Positions 1 through 9,700 of a stretch of 37,427 nucleotides of DNA are shown here, piece by piece. Each line of letters starts with the position of its first letter. The first letter of the stretch is position 1. The notes under the pieces were generated by a model. The model searched no databases and had not been told where the DNA came from. It saw nothing but the letters and a program-made list of their open reading frames with translations. The position numbers and the translations under genes were made by a program. The stretch comes from Myxococcaceae bacterium (GTDB lineage Bacteria > Myxococcota > Myxococcia > Myxococcales > Myxococcaceae): the NCBI GenBank assembly GCA_025459425.1, contig JALOQF010000123.1:1-37427 (forward strand). Reading direction: 5' to 3'.

Positions 1-470
1 ATGAGAGCGCCAGGCGCGTCACGCTCGTGGGTCGGCAAGGCTTGTTGCCCGGTGCAGCTGCCCTGGTCCGGAATGTGTCCAGCGGCAATATGAGAGCGCC
101 AGGCGCGTCACGCTCGTGGGTCGGCAAGGCTTGTTGCCCGGTGCAGCTGCCCTGGTCGCGGTGCATCCGCCCTACGAGTCCGGAATGTGTCCAGCGGCAA
201 CATGAGAGCGTCGGGTGCGTCACGCTCCTGGGTCTGCGAGACAGGTGGCCTGGTGCAGTTGCTCTGATCGCGGTGCATCCTTCCTGCGAGTCCGGAAATG
301 TGTCCAGCGGCAACATGAGATGTTTCCAGTGGTCACATGAGGGTCCTAGGCGCGTCACGCTCGTGGGTCGGCGAGACGTGTTGCGCGGTGCAGCTGCCCT
401 GGTCGCGGTGCGTCCGCCCTGCGAGCCCAGAATGTGTCCAGCGGTAACATAAAAAGTTTCCAGCGGTCAC
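1..470. repeat. Tandem array of four ~112-bp imperfect repeats
   Basis: Four head-to-tail copies begin at 1, 90, 202 and 337, each opening with a form of ATGAGAGCGCCAGGCGCGTC and closing with a form of TGTCCAGCGGCAAC. Copy 1 is 89 bp because it lacks the stretch CGCGGTGCATC... seen before the closing motif in the others; copies 2 to 4 are 112-113 bp. Divergence rises towards copy 3. The array starts at the window edge, so it may be longer. Open frames through it merely translate the repeat and I see no gene. It could be a non-coding satellite, the repeated end of an insertion element, or a decayed mobile element; which one cannot be decided here. Confidence 0.85.
315..470. repeat. 22-bp module and six copies of a TCCAGCGGYMACAT core
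   Basis: Two 22-bp modules (315-336 and 449-470), both ending in a TTTCCAG(T/C)GGTCAC form, follow ~112-bp repeat copies 3 and 4. The core TCCAGCGGYMACAT or close variants occurs at about 78, 190, 303, 325, 437 and 459, always in the same orientation and directly before an ATGAG-like start of the next unit. Multiple same-direction copies of a short site near an end are a known feature of IS21-family termini, where they act as transposase-binding sites. Linking this array to such an element is inference, because no transposase gene lies inside the window. Confidence 0.6.
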
Positions 471-495
471 ATGAGCGCGAACGCGCCGAGCCCCG

Positions 496-1161
496 TCACC
501 CTGCAGCGAGGTTGATGTCGTCGGACTCGAGCGTGTCCTTCGGGAAGCCGCGACGCGTGACGTTCAGCATCGCCAAGCCCACCTGGCGGGTCGACGTCAC
601 CACGCGGGGAAACAGCCGCTTGAGCACTGGGTACGTCGGCGCCAGCACGGCGTACATCCACCGGTATGACGTCGTCTTCGAGGCGATGCCGTCCATCGGT
701 TGGATGTACCCGGGCCGGAAGACGAACAGCTGCCGGAAGCCCATGGCCTTGAGGGTGTTCTCGGCGCGGCCCTTCACGCGCGCCCACATGGTCGAGCCCT
801 TCTCGGTCGCGTCCGTGCCGGCCCCCGAGATGAAGACGAAGGTCGCGCCGGGTGACGCCGCCTTCAGCGCCGTCGCAAGCGCGAGCGTGAGGTCGACGGT
901 GACGCGCGAGTACTCGGCCTCGCTCATGCCGCCCGACGAGACGCCCAGGCAGTAGAAGCACGCGTCGACGCCCCGGAGCAGCGCGTCGGCGTCGCTCCAG
1001 TCGAAGAGGTTCGGCCGCGCCACGTCCCGCAGCTTCGGGTGCGTCTGGCCGACCGCCGTTCGACCCACACACACCACCTCGGTCACGTCCTCCGCGGCGA
1101 GGCACTCGCGCAACACCCCTTGCCCAATCATCCCCGTGGCTCCGGTCAGCAGGACTCGCAT
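496..1161 (-). CDS. NAD(P)-binding SDR/epimerase-like oxidoreductase
   Basis: A 221-aa protein starting MRVLLTGATGMIGQG, the glycine-rich dinucleotide-binding motif of an atypical short-chain dehydrogenase. Later blocks such as FVFISGAGTD, a YSRV segment and MWARVKGRAEN resemble the HTATIP2-like/NAD(P)-binding family. An upstream in-frame ATG at 1254 would add 31 residues without family character, so I place the start at 1161, immediately before the beta-strand of the Rossmann fold. No strong Shine-Dalgarno is visible. The gene diverges from the FAAL-PKS operon across 317 bp. It might reduce a ketone made by that operon, as bacterial 3-ketosphinganine reductase CerR is also epimerase-like, but this family is widespread as stand-alone genes and the link is only positional. 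Confidence 0.85.
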   Translation of the reverse strand: MRVLLTGATGMIGQGVLRECLAAEDVTEVVCVGRTAVGQTHPKLRDVARPNLFDWSDADALLRGVDACFYCLGVSSGGMSEAEYSRVTVDLTLALATALKAASPGATFVFISGAGTDATEKGSTMWARVKGRAENTLKAMGFRQLFVFRPGYIQPMDGIASKTTSYRWMYAVLAPTYPVLKRLFPRVVTSTRQVGLAMLNVTRRGFPKDTLESDDINLAAG

Positions 1162-1248
1162 CGCGCCCGTGTACCGGGAGTCGCCTCGATCGGCCGTGAA
1201 GTCGTGCAAAGCCTCCGGCAGGTTGCGGGTGACCCTCGCAAGAATACT

Positions 1249-1264
1249 GAGCAATTCATTGCTC
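1249..1264. promoter_or_regulatory. Candidate operator palindrome in the divergent promoter region
   Basis: Seven-base perfect inverted arms GAGCAAT / ATTGCTC are separated by TC. The site lies 88 bp upstream of the SDR start and 215 bp upstream of the FAAL start, in a pocket of lower GC. It has the size and symmetry of a dimeric repressor site. No regulator gene is adjacent, so the binding protein is unknown. Confidence 0.4.
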
Positions 1265-1337
1265 GCTCATCACCACAGCGCCTGCGCACCAGCTTGCGCA
1301 CGAAGGGGTCTCAATTTCGTGAAGTCCATGTTCTTCC

Positions 1338-1356
1338 TGCGTCATTCGTGCGTCAT
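1338..1356. promoter_or_regulatory. Direct repeat TGCGTCAT x2 upstream of the FAAL operon
   Basis: Two identical octamers TGCGTCAT at 1338-1345 and 1349-1356 are spaced 11 bp start to start, about one helical turn, the layout of half-sites for an activator or response regulator binding in tandem. They lie ~125 bp upstream of the FAAL start. Chance occurrence is possible. The rest of the 1162-1478 intergenic region shows no gene. Confidence 0.3.
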
Positions 1357-1478
1357 ACGGCGTGTCGAAAGTCACGGCGAGCGTCACAGACGGGTGTCCG
1401 AGAGGGGTGCTGTGGTTGACCGTCGGGGAAGGCCTCCGTACAGAGCGCGCGTTGTCCCCACGCCCCCTGGAGGCCGCC

Positions 1479-3374
1479 ATGTCGCAGTGGAACGCACCCA
1501 ACCTGATCGCCGCCATCGACGAGTCGAAGGGTCTGACGGACAAGGGGTACACCTTCCTCGACCGCGACCAGAAGGAGCTCTTCTTCTCGTGGGACGACCT
1601 GCGCGCCGAGGCGATGAAGCGCGCGGCGCACCTGCGCAAGTACGGCCTGAAGAAGGGCGACCGCGTGGCGATGGTGCTGCCCGACGGCGAGGACTTCGTG
1701 CCGACCTTCCTCGGCGCCATCTGGGCCGGCCTGGTGCCCGTGCCGCTCTACCCGCCGCTCTCGCTGGGCAAGCTCGACTCGTACAAGGACACGCTCGTCG
1801 CCATCCTCAACAAGGCCGAGCCGACGTACCTCATCACGCTGTCGAAGATGCAGCAGGTGCTGTGGGCCGGCCTCACGCACGTGAAGTCGCTCAAGGGCGT
1901 CATCACCGCCGAGGAATTGAAAGGGCCTGCGCCCGAGGGCGTCTCGCAGGACCCCGCGCAGGTCTCCGATGACGACCTCGCGTTCCTCCAGTTCACCTCG
2001 GGCTCGACGTCGACGCCCAAGGGCGTGTCGGTCACGCACGGGAACCTCCGCGCGAACGCGCACGCCATCATGGTGGACGGGCTGAAGACGGACTCCGCGG
2101 TGGACCACGGCGTCTCGTGGCTGCCGCTGTACCACGACATGGGCCTCATCGGCTTCGTCATCGCCCCGATGTTCCACAAGGTGCAGGTGACGTTCATTCC
2201 GACGATGGCCTTCGTGCGGCAGGCGACGCTGTGGCTCGAGACCATTCACCGCGTGCGCGGCACCATCACCTTCGCGCCGAACTTCGCCTACGCGCTGGCC
2301 ACCAAGCGCACCAAGGCCGAGCAGCTCGCGAAGTGGGACCTGTCGTGCGTGAAGGCGTTCGGCTGCGGCGCCGAGCCCATCAACTCGGGCACCATGCGCA
2401 CCTTCGTCGAGACGATGTCGAAGGCGAAGCTCAAGCCCGAGGCGCTGCTCCCCTGCTACGGCATGGCCGAGGCGACGCTGGCCATCAGCTTCATCGCGCT
2501 CGACGAGACGCTCTCGACCGACGTCGTCGACACCGAGGCGTACCAGAAGCAGCGCGCGGCGGAGCCAGTGCACGTGTCGAAGCTGGCCGAGGGCAAGGCG
2601 CAGGAGTTCGTCAACTGCGGCAAGACGTTCCCCGGGCACGAGGTGGGCATCTTCGACGACCAGGGCAACCGCCTGGGCGAGCGGAAGATTGGCGAGATTC
2701 AGGTGCGGGGCCCGAGCGTGGCGAAGGGCTACTTCCGCGACCCCGACGCGACGGAGCGCACGTTCGGTGGCGGGTGGCTCAAGACGGGCGACCTCGGCTA
2801 CCTCGCGAACGGCAACGTCTACATCGTGGGTCGCAAGAAGGACATCATCATCATCAACGGGCGCAACTACGACCCGCAGCGCATCGAGTGGCTCGTCGAC
2901 GACGTGGCTGGCGTGCGCAAGGGCTCGTCGGTGGCGTTCTCGAAGCCGGGAGCGTCGAGCGAAGAGCTCATCGTGGTGCTCGAGGCGCGCACGGCGAGTG
3001 AGACCGAGCTCGAGGCGCTGAAGGAGTCGGTGAAGCAGCGCATCGTCGAGCAGATGCAGCTCACGCCGGCCGACGTGGTGGTGTGCCCGGTGGGCTCGCT
3101 GCCGAAGACGTCGAGCGGCAAGCTGCAGCGGTCGAAGACGCGCCAGCAGTACCTCGACGGCACGGTGGGCAAGGAAGGCAACCGCTCGCTGGGTTCGAAC
3201 GCCGAGAAGGTGGTGCTCGCGCGGCACGTGGCGATGTCGCTCCTCGGCCGGAGCCGCCACCGTGCCCGTCGCATCGCCGAGCACGCGCTCGAGGTGAAGT
3301 CGGTCACCGACGCGCTGGGCAAGCTCAAGCTGGCGGGTGACTACGTCTCGAACCGCATCGGCAAGCTGTTCTGA
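1479..3374 (+). CDS. Fatty acyl-AMP ligase (FAAL), loads the adjacent ACP
   Basis: A 631-aa ANL-superfamily adenylating enzyme. The ATP-binding A3 motif FTSGSTSTPKGV is at residues 172-183, YGMAEATL is the A5-like block, GRKKDIIIINGRNYDPQ starts at 451, and the A10 lysine is K548 in SSGKLQRSK. SWLPLYHDMGLIG, the APNFAYAL block and NGRNYDPQ are typical of fatty acyl-AMP ligases rather than acyl-CoA synthetases; FAALs hand the acyl-adenylate to an ACP. The ATG at 1479 is preceded by CTGGAGG with 5-bp spacing, which favours it over an upstream in-frame ATG at 1362. First gene of the operon, 67 bp before a free ACP. About 70 residues after the A10 lysine are rich in Arg and Lys and extend past the normal family end. 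Chain length of the fatty acid cannot be read from sequence. Confidence 0.93.
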   Translation: MSQWNAPNLIAAIDESKGLTDKGYTFLDRDQKELFFSWDDLRAEAMKRAAHLRKYGLKKGDRVAMVLPDGEDFVPTFLGAIWAGLVPVPLYPPLSLGKLDSYKDTLVAILNKAEPTYLITLSKMQQVLWAGLTHVKSLKGVITAEELKGPAPEGVSQDPAQVSDDDLAFLQFTSGSTSTPKGVSVTHGNLRANAHAIMVDGLKTDSAVDHGVSWLPLYHDMGLIGFVIAPMFHKVQVTFIPTMAFVRQATLWLETIHRVRGTITFAPNFAYALATKRTKAEQLAKWDLSCVKAFGCGAEPINSGTMRTFVETMSKAKLKPEALLPCYGMAEATLAISFIALDETLSTDVVDTEAYQKQRAAEPVHVSKLAEGKAQEFVNCGKTFPGHEVGIFDDQGNRLGERKIGEIQVRGPSVAKGYFRDPDATERTFGGGWLKTGDLGYLANGNVYIVGRKKDIIIINGRNYDPQRIEWLVDDVAGVRKGSSVAFSKPGASSEELIVVLEARTASETELEALKESVKQRIVEQMQLTPADVVVCPVGSLPKTSSGKLQRSKTRQQYLDGTVGKEGNRSLGSNAEKVVLARHVAMSLLGRSRHRARRIAEHALEVKSVTDALGKLKLAGDYVSNRIGKLF

Positions 3375-3441
3375 TCAACCCCTCCCCTTTCGGCAACACG
3401 CAGTCACCTTCCCCGCAGCACCTCTTTCAAGGACACACCTC

Positions 3442-3702
3442 ATGGCGACCGTACACATCCCCACCCTCTTCGCGCAGGCGGCGCTCGAAGTGAGCGGCAA
3501 GAAGATCGACACCATCACTGGCCAGACGGTCATCGCGAAGCTGGGCCTCGACTCGGTGGCGGTGATGGAGCTCGTGGCGCACTTCGAAGAGAAGCTGCAC
3601 ATCCGCATGCCGGACGAAGACCTGGCGAAGGTGCAGACGGTGGCGGACCTGGGGAACCTGGTGAAGCGGCTGATGCCGCCGGGCTCTGAAGTGACCTGGT
3701 AA
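3442..3702 (+). CDS. Acyl carrier protein
   Basis: An 86-aa discrete carrier protein with the phosphopantetheine site GLDSVAVMEL (Ser38) followed by a helix ending in a VADLGNLVKRL block. Start chosen at 3442 because CAAGGA lies just upstream and the protein then has normal ACP length; an in-frame ATG at 3337 overlaps the FAAL gene. Placed between FAAL and PKS, it is most simply the receiver of the acyl group from FAAL and the donor to the KS. No phosphopantetheinyl transferase gene is in the window, so activation would depend on one elsewhere. Confidence 0.95.
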   Translation: MATVHIPTLFAQAALEVSGKKIDTITGQTVIAKLGLDSVAVMELVAHFEEKLHIRMPDEDLAKVQTVADLGNLVKRLMPPGSEVTW

Positions 3703-3708
3703 CCGAGC

Positions 3709-3744
3709 CAAGTCTCCCAAGTCCCCCAAGCCTCCCAAGCCTCC
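3709..3744. repeat. Four 9-bp tandem repeats (CAAGYCYCC) before the PKS start
   Basis: CAAG recurs at 3709, 3718, 3727 and 3736, each followed by a TCTCC, TCCCC or CCTCC variant, giving a 9-bp period in the 55-bp gap between ACP and PKS. The plus strand here is pyrimidine-rich and there is no clear Shine-Dalgarno before the PKS ATG at 3758. The array could arise by slippage or influence translation of the large enzyme. Confidence 0.7.
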
Positions 3745-3757
3745 CCACTCACCCGTC

Positions 3758-6700
3758 ATGACCAAGCCCTCTCCCATCGCAGTCGTCGGCATGGCGTGCC
3801 GCTTCCCGCACGCGAAGGACCTGCCCGGGCTGTGGAAGGTCGTGTCGACGGGCGAGGTGACGTTCGAGGCCATCGACGACTCGCGGTGGAAGCACGGGGC
3901 GTTCGTCGACACGAAGGACGTGCGGGCGCCGGACAAGACGTACGTGCTCAAGGGCGCCTTCGTCGAGGGCGTCGACGAGTTCGCGGCGCTCCACTACGGC
4001 ATGGCGCCGCGGCGCGTGCAGGTGATGGACCCGCAGCAGCGCCTCGCCATCGAGGCGACGCGGCAGGCGCTCCAGGACGCGGGCTACGACACGCGGCCCT
4101 TCGACAAGCTGCACACGGGCGTCTTCCTCGGCGCCTCGGTGAGCGAGTACCGCGACCTGATGACGGCGCGGCACCGCGCGCTGCAGCTGGCGAACGGTGA
4201 GTACGGCGACGCGCTCTCGCCGTCCGAGCAGGAAGCGGTGCGGGCGGCGATGGCCGACGTGGTGCCGGCGCGCGCCTTCAGCATCGCGGGCGGGCTGCTC
4301 AACATGATTGCCTGCTCGGTCTCGCAGACGTTCGACCTCTCGGGGCCGGCGATGCAGATCGACGCGGCGTGCTCCTCGGCGCTGGTGGCGATTCACGAAG
4401 CGGTCGTCAACCTGCGCGCGGGCGTGGTGAACATGGCCGTCGCTGGCGGCGTGTACCTGAACCTCGGGCCCGACAACCTCATCGGCTTCTCGCGCATCGG
4501 TGCCATCTCGCCCTCGGGCGCGTGCCGGCCCTTCGACGCGAAGGCCGACGGCTTCGTGATGGGCGAGGGCGTGGGCGTCGTCATCTTGAAGCGCCTGGAA
4601 GACGCGCAGCGCGACGGCGACCGCATCTACGCGGTGATTCGTGGCTCGGGCTGCAACAACGACGGGCGCGGTGAGGGCCCGATGACGCCGCGGCCCGAGG
4701 GCCAGAAGGACGCGATGCGGCGCGCGCACGAGGGGCTCGACTTCGGCGTCGACACCATCTCGTACGTCGAGACGCACGGCACGGCGACGACGGTGGGCGA
4801 CGTGGTGGAAGTCGGAGCGCTCCGCCAGTTCTTCGGTGAGCGCCTCGGCAAGCCGGTCGACGCGCCGTACTGCTGGCTGGGCAGCATCAAGGCGAACGTC
4901 GGCCACACGATGTCGGCGGCGGGCGTCGCGGGCTTCATCAAGACGTGCCTGATGATGCACCACGGGGTGATTCCGCCGCAGCCGGCGGTCGAGGAGCTGA
5001 ACCCGAAGCTCGACCTGCCGAACTCGCCCTTCCAGCTGACGAGCCAGGCGGTGCCGTGGACGACCAAGCCCGGCGTTCCGCGTCGCGCGGCGGTGTCGAG
5101 CTTCGGCTTTGGTGGAACGAACGCGCACGTGGTGCTCGAGGCGCCTCCGGTGCGTCGGGCCGTCACCGTCACGGCGGTCGCGCAGCAGCCGCAGCTCGTG
5201 TTGCTCTCGGCGCCGACGCCGGCGTTGCTTTCGGCCGCGGCCTCGCAGCTGGCCGCGCACGTCGAGACGCACCGCCTCGACGTCTCGCAGGTGGCGTCGG
5301 CCCTGGCGAACCGGCAGGCCTTCGACGCGCGGGTGGCGTTCCTCTCGACGTCGCGCGACGAGCTCGTTCGCACCCTGAAGGACGTGTCGGCGGCGCTGAC
5401 GGCGCACCAGCCGTTGCCTGCTGGCGTGTCGTACGCGGAGGCGCCGTTGCCGGCCGAGGCGCGCAAGCTCGCGTTCCTCTTTCCCGGGCAGGGCGCGCAG
5501 AAGGTGGGGCTGCTCGAGGAGCTGGTCAAGCGCTTCCCCTTCCTCTCGCAGCGGCTCCTGGAGCTCGACGCAGCGGCGAAGGACGCGGCCGGGTGCTCCA
5601 TCGTCGACGCGTTGTATCCGGCGGACCGGTCGAACCTCGCGGCTGCGCAGGCGCACCTGACCCGCACCGAGGTGTGTCAGCCGGCGATGGCCGGCACGCT
5701 GGGGCTCTCGGCGGACGCGGCGCTCGGCCACTCGCTGGGTGAGTTCGCGGCGGCCTCGTCCGCCGGGATGATCAGCGGCGAAGACGCGGTGAAGCTGGTG
5801 GCACGTCGTGGCCAGCTCATGAACGAGCTGAAGCTGGCCGACCCGGGCGCGATGCTCGCGGTGATGGCTGACGCGGCGGTGGTGCAGCCGCACCTCGCGT
5901 CGCTCGCCGGCGTGGCGCTCGCGAACCACAACCACCCGACGCAGGTCGTCCTCTCTGGCACGACGCCGGGCATCGAGGCGGCGCAGCAGCGCCTCACCGC
6001 GGCGGGCCTCAAGTGCACGCGGCTCGACGTCTCACACGCCTTCCACTCGCCCCTGATGGCGGGCATCGACACGGGCATGGCGCAGCTCGTCGGCGGCCTC
6101 GCGGTCCACGCGCCGCAGCGGGCCGTCGTCTCCTGCATCTCGGGCCAGCCGTACGGGAGCGCCGCCGAGGCGAAGGCCATCTGGGTGAAGCACGCCACCG
6201 CGCCGGTGAAGTTCGTCGACGCGCTCGAGTCGTGCGTGACGCTCGGCGCGTCGCTCTTCGTGCAGGTGGGCGCCGGCAACGCGCTGACGTCCTTCGCTCG
6301 CGGCGTGGCGAAGCAGGCGCAGGGCTTCTTCACGCTGGGCTCGGCCGATGGCGCCGACGGTGTCACGCCGTTCTTCCAGACGCTGGGCGCGCTGTGGGTG
6401 AAGGGCGCGCCGCTGAACGCCGCGCCGTTGTTCGACCGCGCCGAGATGGCGCTGCTCCCGCCGTCGCTGCTCGAGACGCAGAAGTACTGGGCCATCGAGC
6501 GCGTGCAGCGCGCGCCCCGTCAGGCCCTCGTCGCGCCGTCGCAGCCCGCCGGCGCGTCGGTTGGAAGCTCCGTTTTCCCGTCCCCTTCCCTTCCCACCAG
6601 TCGTGGAGTGCCCATGAACGACCTCATCGCCCTCTTCCAGCAGCAGATGCAGCTGCTCCAGAGCCAGGCTGAGATTCTGAAGGCCCAGTCGAACGCCATC

Positions 6701-9700
6701 GCGTCGCTCGCGCAGGGCCAGGCGCCGCAGCTCGCCCAGGCCATGGCGCAGGTGACGACGATGCAGGCCTCGGCCGGTGGAGCCGTCGGCGCCACGGTGA
6801 TGCAGCAGCCGGTGGTGATGCCGGCGGTGATGAACGTGCCGGCGCCGGTGGTGAATGGCTCAAACGGCCACGCCCACGCGAACGGCAACGGCCACACCAA
6901 CGGCCACGCGCACGCGAAGCCGGTGAACTTCTCGAACCTCGTCGCGACGAAGGAGCCCGAGAAGAAGGAAGTCGCTCCCGCGCCCGTGGCCGACGTGAAG
7001 CCGCAGGTGACGTCGAAGGTGCTCGAGGCGGTGGCCCGCATCTCGGCCTTCCCGCAGGGCAGCCTCAAGGCCGAGCAGACGCTGGTGGGCGAGCTGGGCT
7101 TCGACTCCCTCATGCTGGTGGAGCTCGACCAGTCCATCGGCAAGGCCTTCCCGCAGCTGGGCGGCCTGCCGCGCGAGCTGTTCGGCCGCAGCACCACCGT
7201 GGCCAACGTCATCGACTACGTCGCCGACACGCTGACGAAGGGCGTCGCGAAGGCCGAAGACGCGAACGCGCCGCTCGCCGCCGTGGAGCGCCGCCTGCCC
7301 ACCGTCACGCCTGCGCCGCTGTCGACGCTCACCGAGTCCGTCGTGCGCTTCGACAAGCCGGTGCTGGTGACGCGCGACGAGGCCGGCCTCGCCGACGCCA
7401 TCGCGAAGGCCCTTGGGCAGCGCGGCGTCGCCACCACCGTCGGCACGCTGGACGCGCCGGGCGAGTTCGGCGGCATCGTGCACCTCGCGACGGGCACGCG
7501 CGGCGACTACCGCACCGCCACCCGCACGCTCCTCCAGCTGGCCCAGCGCCTCACCGCTGAGAAGGCCGAGCTCTTCGTCACCGTGACGGGCCTCGGCGGC
7601 GGCTGCGGGCTGTCGGGCACCTCGCCGGAGCTGCTCGGCCAGGCCGGCGCCATCGGCTTCACCCAGGCCCTCGCGCAGGAGTGGAGCGACGCGCTCGTGA
7701 AGGCCGTCGACGTCGACCCGTCGCTGCCGGCCGCCGACGTGGCGCAGCACCTCGTCGAGGAGTTGTTCTCGGGCGACCGCACCACCGAGGTGGGCCTCAC
7801 GAAGCAGGGCCGCGTGGCGGTGTCGCTGCTGCCCATGGCCGCACCCGCGAAGGCGGCGACGCTGTCGGCCTCGTCCGTCATCGTCATCACCGGCGGCGCG
7901 AAGGGCGTCGGCCTCAAGCTGGCGAAGGGCCTCGCGAAGGCCACCGGCGCGACGCTCGCGCTCACCGGGCGCTCCTCGCCGTCGGAGGAAGTCGCGAAGG
8001 CCTGCGCGCAGGTGAAGGCCGCGGGCGCGAAGGCGTGCACGTACCACCCGATGGACGTGCGTGACGCCGCCAGTGTGAAGGCCACCATCGACGGCATCCG
8101 CTCGGCGCACGGCCGCATCGACGGCGTGGTGCACGGCGCGGGCGTTCTGGCCGACGCGCTGGTGGAGAAGAAGACGCTCGCCGGCGTCGAGGGCGTGCTC
8201 GAGACGAAGGTGGGCGGCGCGCTCGCGCTCCTCGAGGCGACGAAGACCGACGCACTGGTGCTGTTCGCGGGCATCGGCTCGTGGGCCGGCCGCTTCGGCA
8301 ACGCGGCGCAGACCGACTACTCCGCCGCCAACCGCATGCTGGCCCGCGTGGCGCGCGCCGGCACCCGCTGCGTCACCATCGACTCCCCGCCGTGGGAAGA
8401 CTCGGAGATGGCGCGGAAGATTCCGGGCTTCAAGAAGGCCGAGCTCAAGGCGAGCGGCGTGACGTTCCTCGGAGACGACGAGGGCGTGGCGGCCTTCCTC
8501 GTCGAGCTGCTCGGCGGCTCCGGAGAGGTGCTGCTCGGCCGCGACCTGCCTCAGCGCACGGTGACGCACGCGACGTCGTTCCCCGTCTCGCGGCTCAACC
8601 ACGTCTACTTGAACGACCACACCATGGCCGGCCAGCGCGTGGTGCCGCTCGCCGCCGCGATGGACCACGCCGCCGCCGCCGCGCTCGACGTGGCGCCGAC
8701 GGAGGCCCCGGGCTTCTCGCCCTTCACGGTGACGGACTTCGCGCTCGAGCGCGCGATTCTGGTGCCTGACACCACGTGGCTCGACGTCGCGGTGACGCAG
8801 CAGGTGCGCGGTGACGCGGGTTCGCTGAAGGTGACGCTCTCGCAAGGTGCGGCGCGCTCGTACGCGGGCACGGTGACGCTCGGCGCGCACGGTGAGGTGC
8901 CGGCCATTCGCCAGCTCGCCTCGGCGGGCCCGCTGCCGATGACGCTCGAGGACTTCTACAAGGGCTTCACCTTCCACGGGCCGCGCCTGCAGGGCATCAC
9001 CCGCATCGACGCGCTCGCCGACGACGGCGTGGTGGGCTGGGTGAAGGGCTCGACGCCGGCCGACTGGGTGAAGGAGCCGCTGCGCTCCACCTGGGCCGTC
9101 GACCCGCTCGTCATCGACGCGTCGTTCCAGCTCGCGGGCTACTGGGCGTGGACGAAGCAGCAGCGCGCGGGCTTCCCCATCGGCGTCGGCCGCTTCGTGC
9201 AGCTCGCGCCGTTCGGCCTCGGCCCCATCAAGTGCACGGTGACGTTCGAGGCGTCGAGCGACGACGTCTTCTCCGGCACCCTCGTGTGGCAGGACGCGCA
9301 GGGCAAGGTGCTGGCGTTCATGACGGGCGCGAAGGCCGAGTTCAAGAAGCGCGACCCGACGTTCACCACGCAGGCCCCGAAGGCGTCGGCGCCGCGCGCG
9401 GTGGTGACGGCGGCTCCGGCGCCCGCGCCGGTGGTGGTGGCTGCGGCTCCAGCGGCCGACGAGACCGAGGCCGTCAGCGCGCCCACCGTGACGGTGGACG
9501 AGTCGACGTGGAACCCGGCGAAGTTCCCCGAGTACGAGGCGCTCCAGGAGCGGCTGCAGATGGCCGAGGCCTTTGGCCTGCGAAACCCGTACTTCTCGGT
9601 GCACGAGGCCATCTGCGGAGACACCACCGTCGTCGGTGGCAAGCAGATGATCAACTTCTCGTCGTACAACTACGTCGGCAACTCGGGCGACCCGGTCGTC

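Noticed and set aside
1..470. CRISPR array
   Set aside because: Units are ~112 bp and similar throughout; there are no unique spacers between short identical repeats and no cas genes.
27..955. Plus-strand frames through the left repeat array and over the SDR gene
   Set aside because: They translate the DNA repeat itself or run antisense to a clear SDR; no start signal or domain.
1353..3284. Long minus-strand frame opposite the FAAL gene
   Set aside because: Arg/Leu/Val/His repeats without domain text; the plus strand encodes a complete FAAL.
3749..5935. Long open frame on the minus strand under the KS-AT part of the PKS
   Set aside because: Its translation is Arg/His/Val-rich low-complexity text antisense to intact KS and AT motifs; it is a GC-driven shadow.
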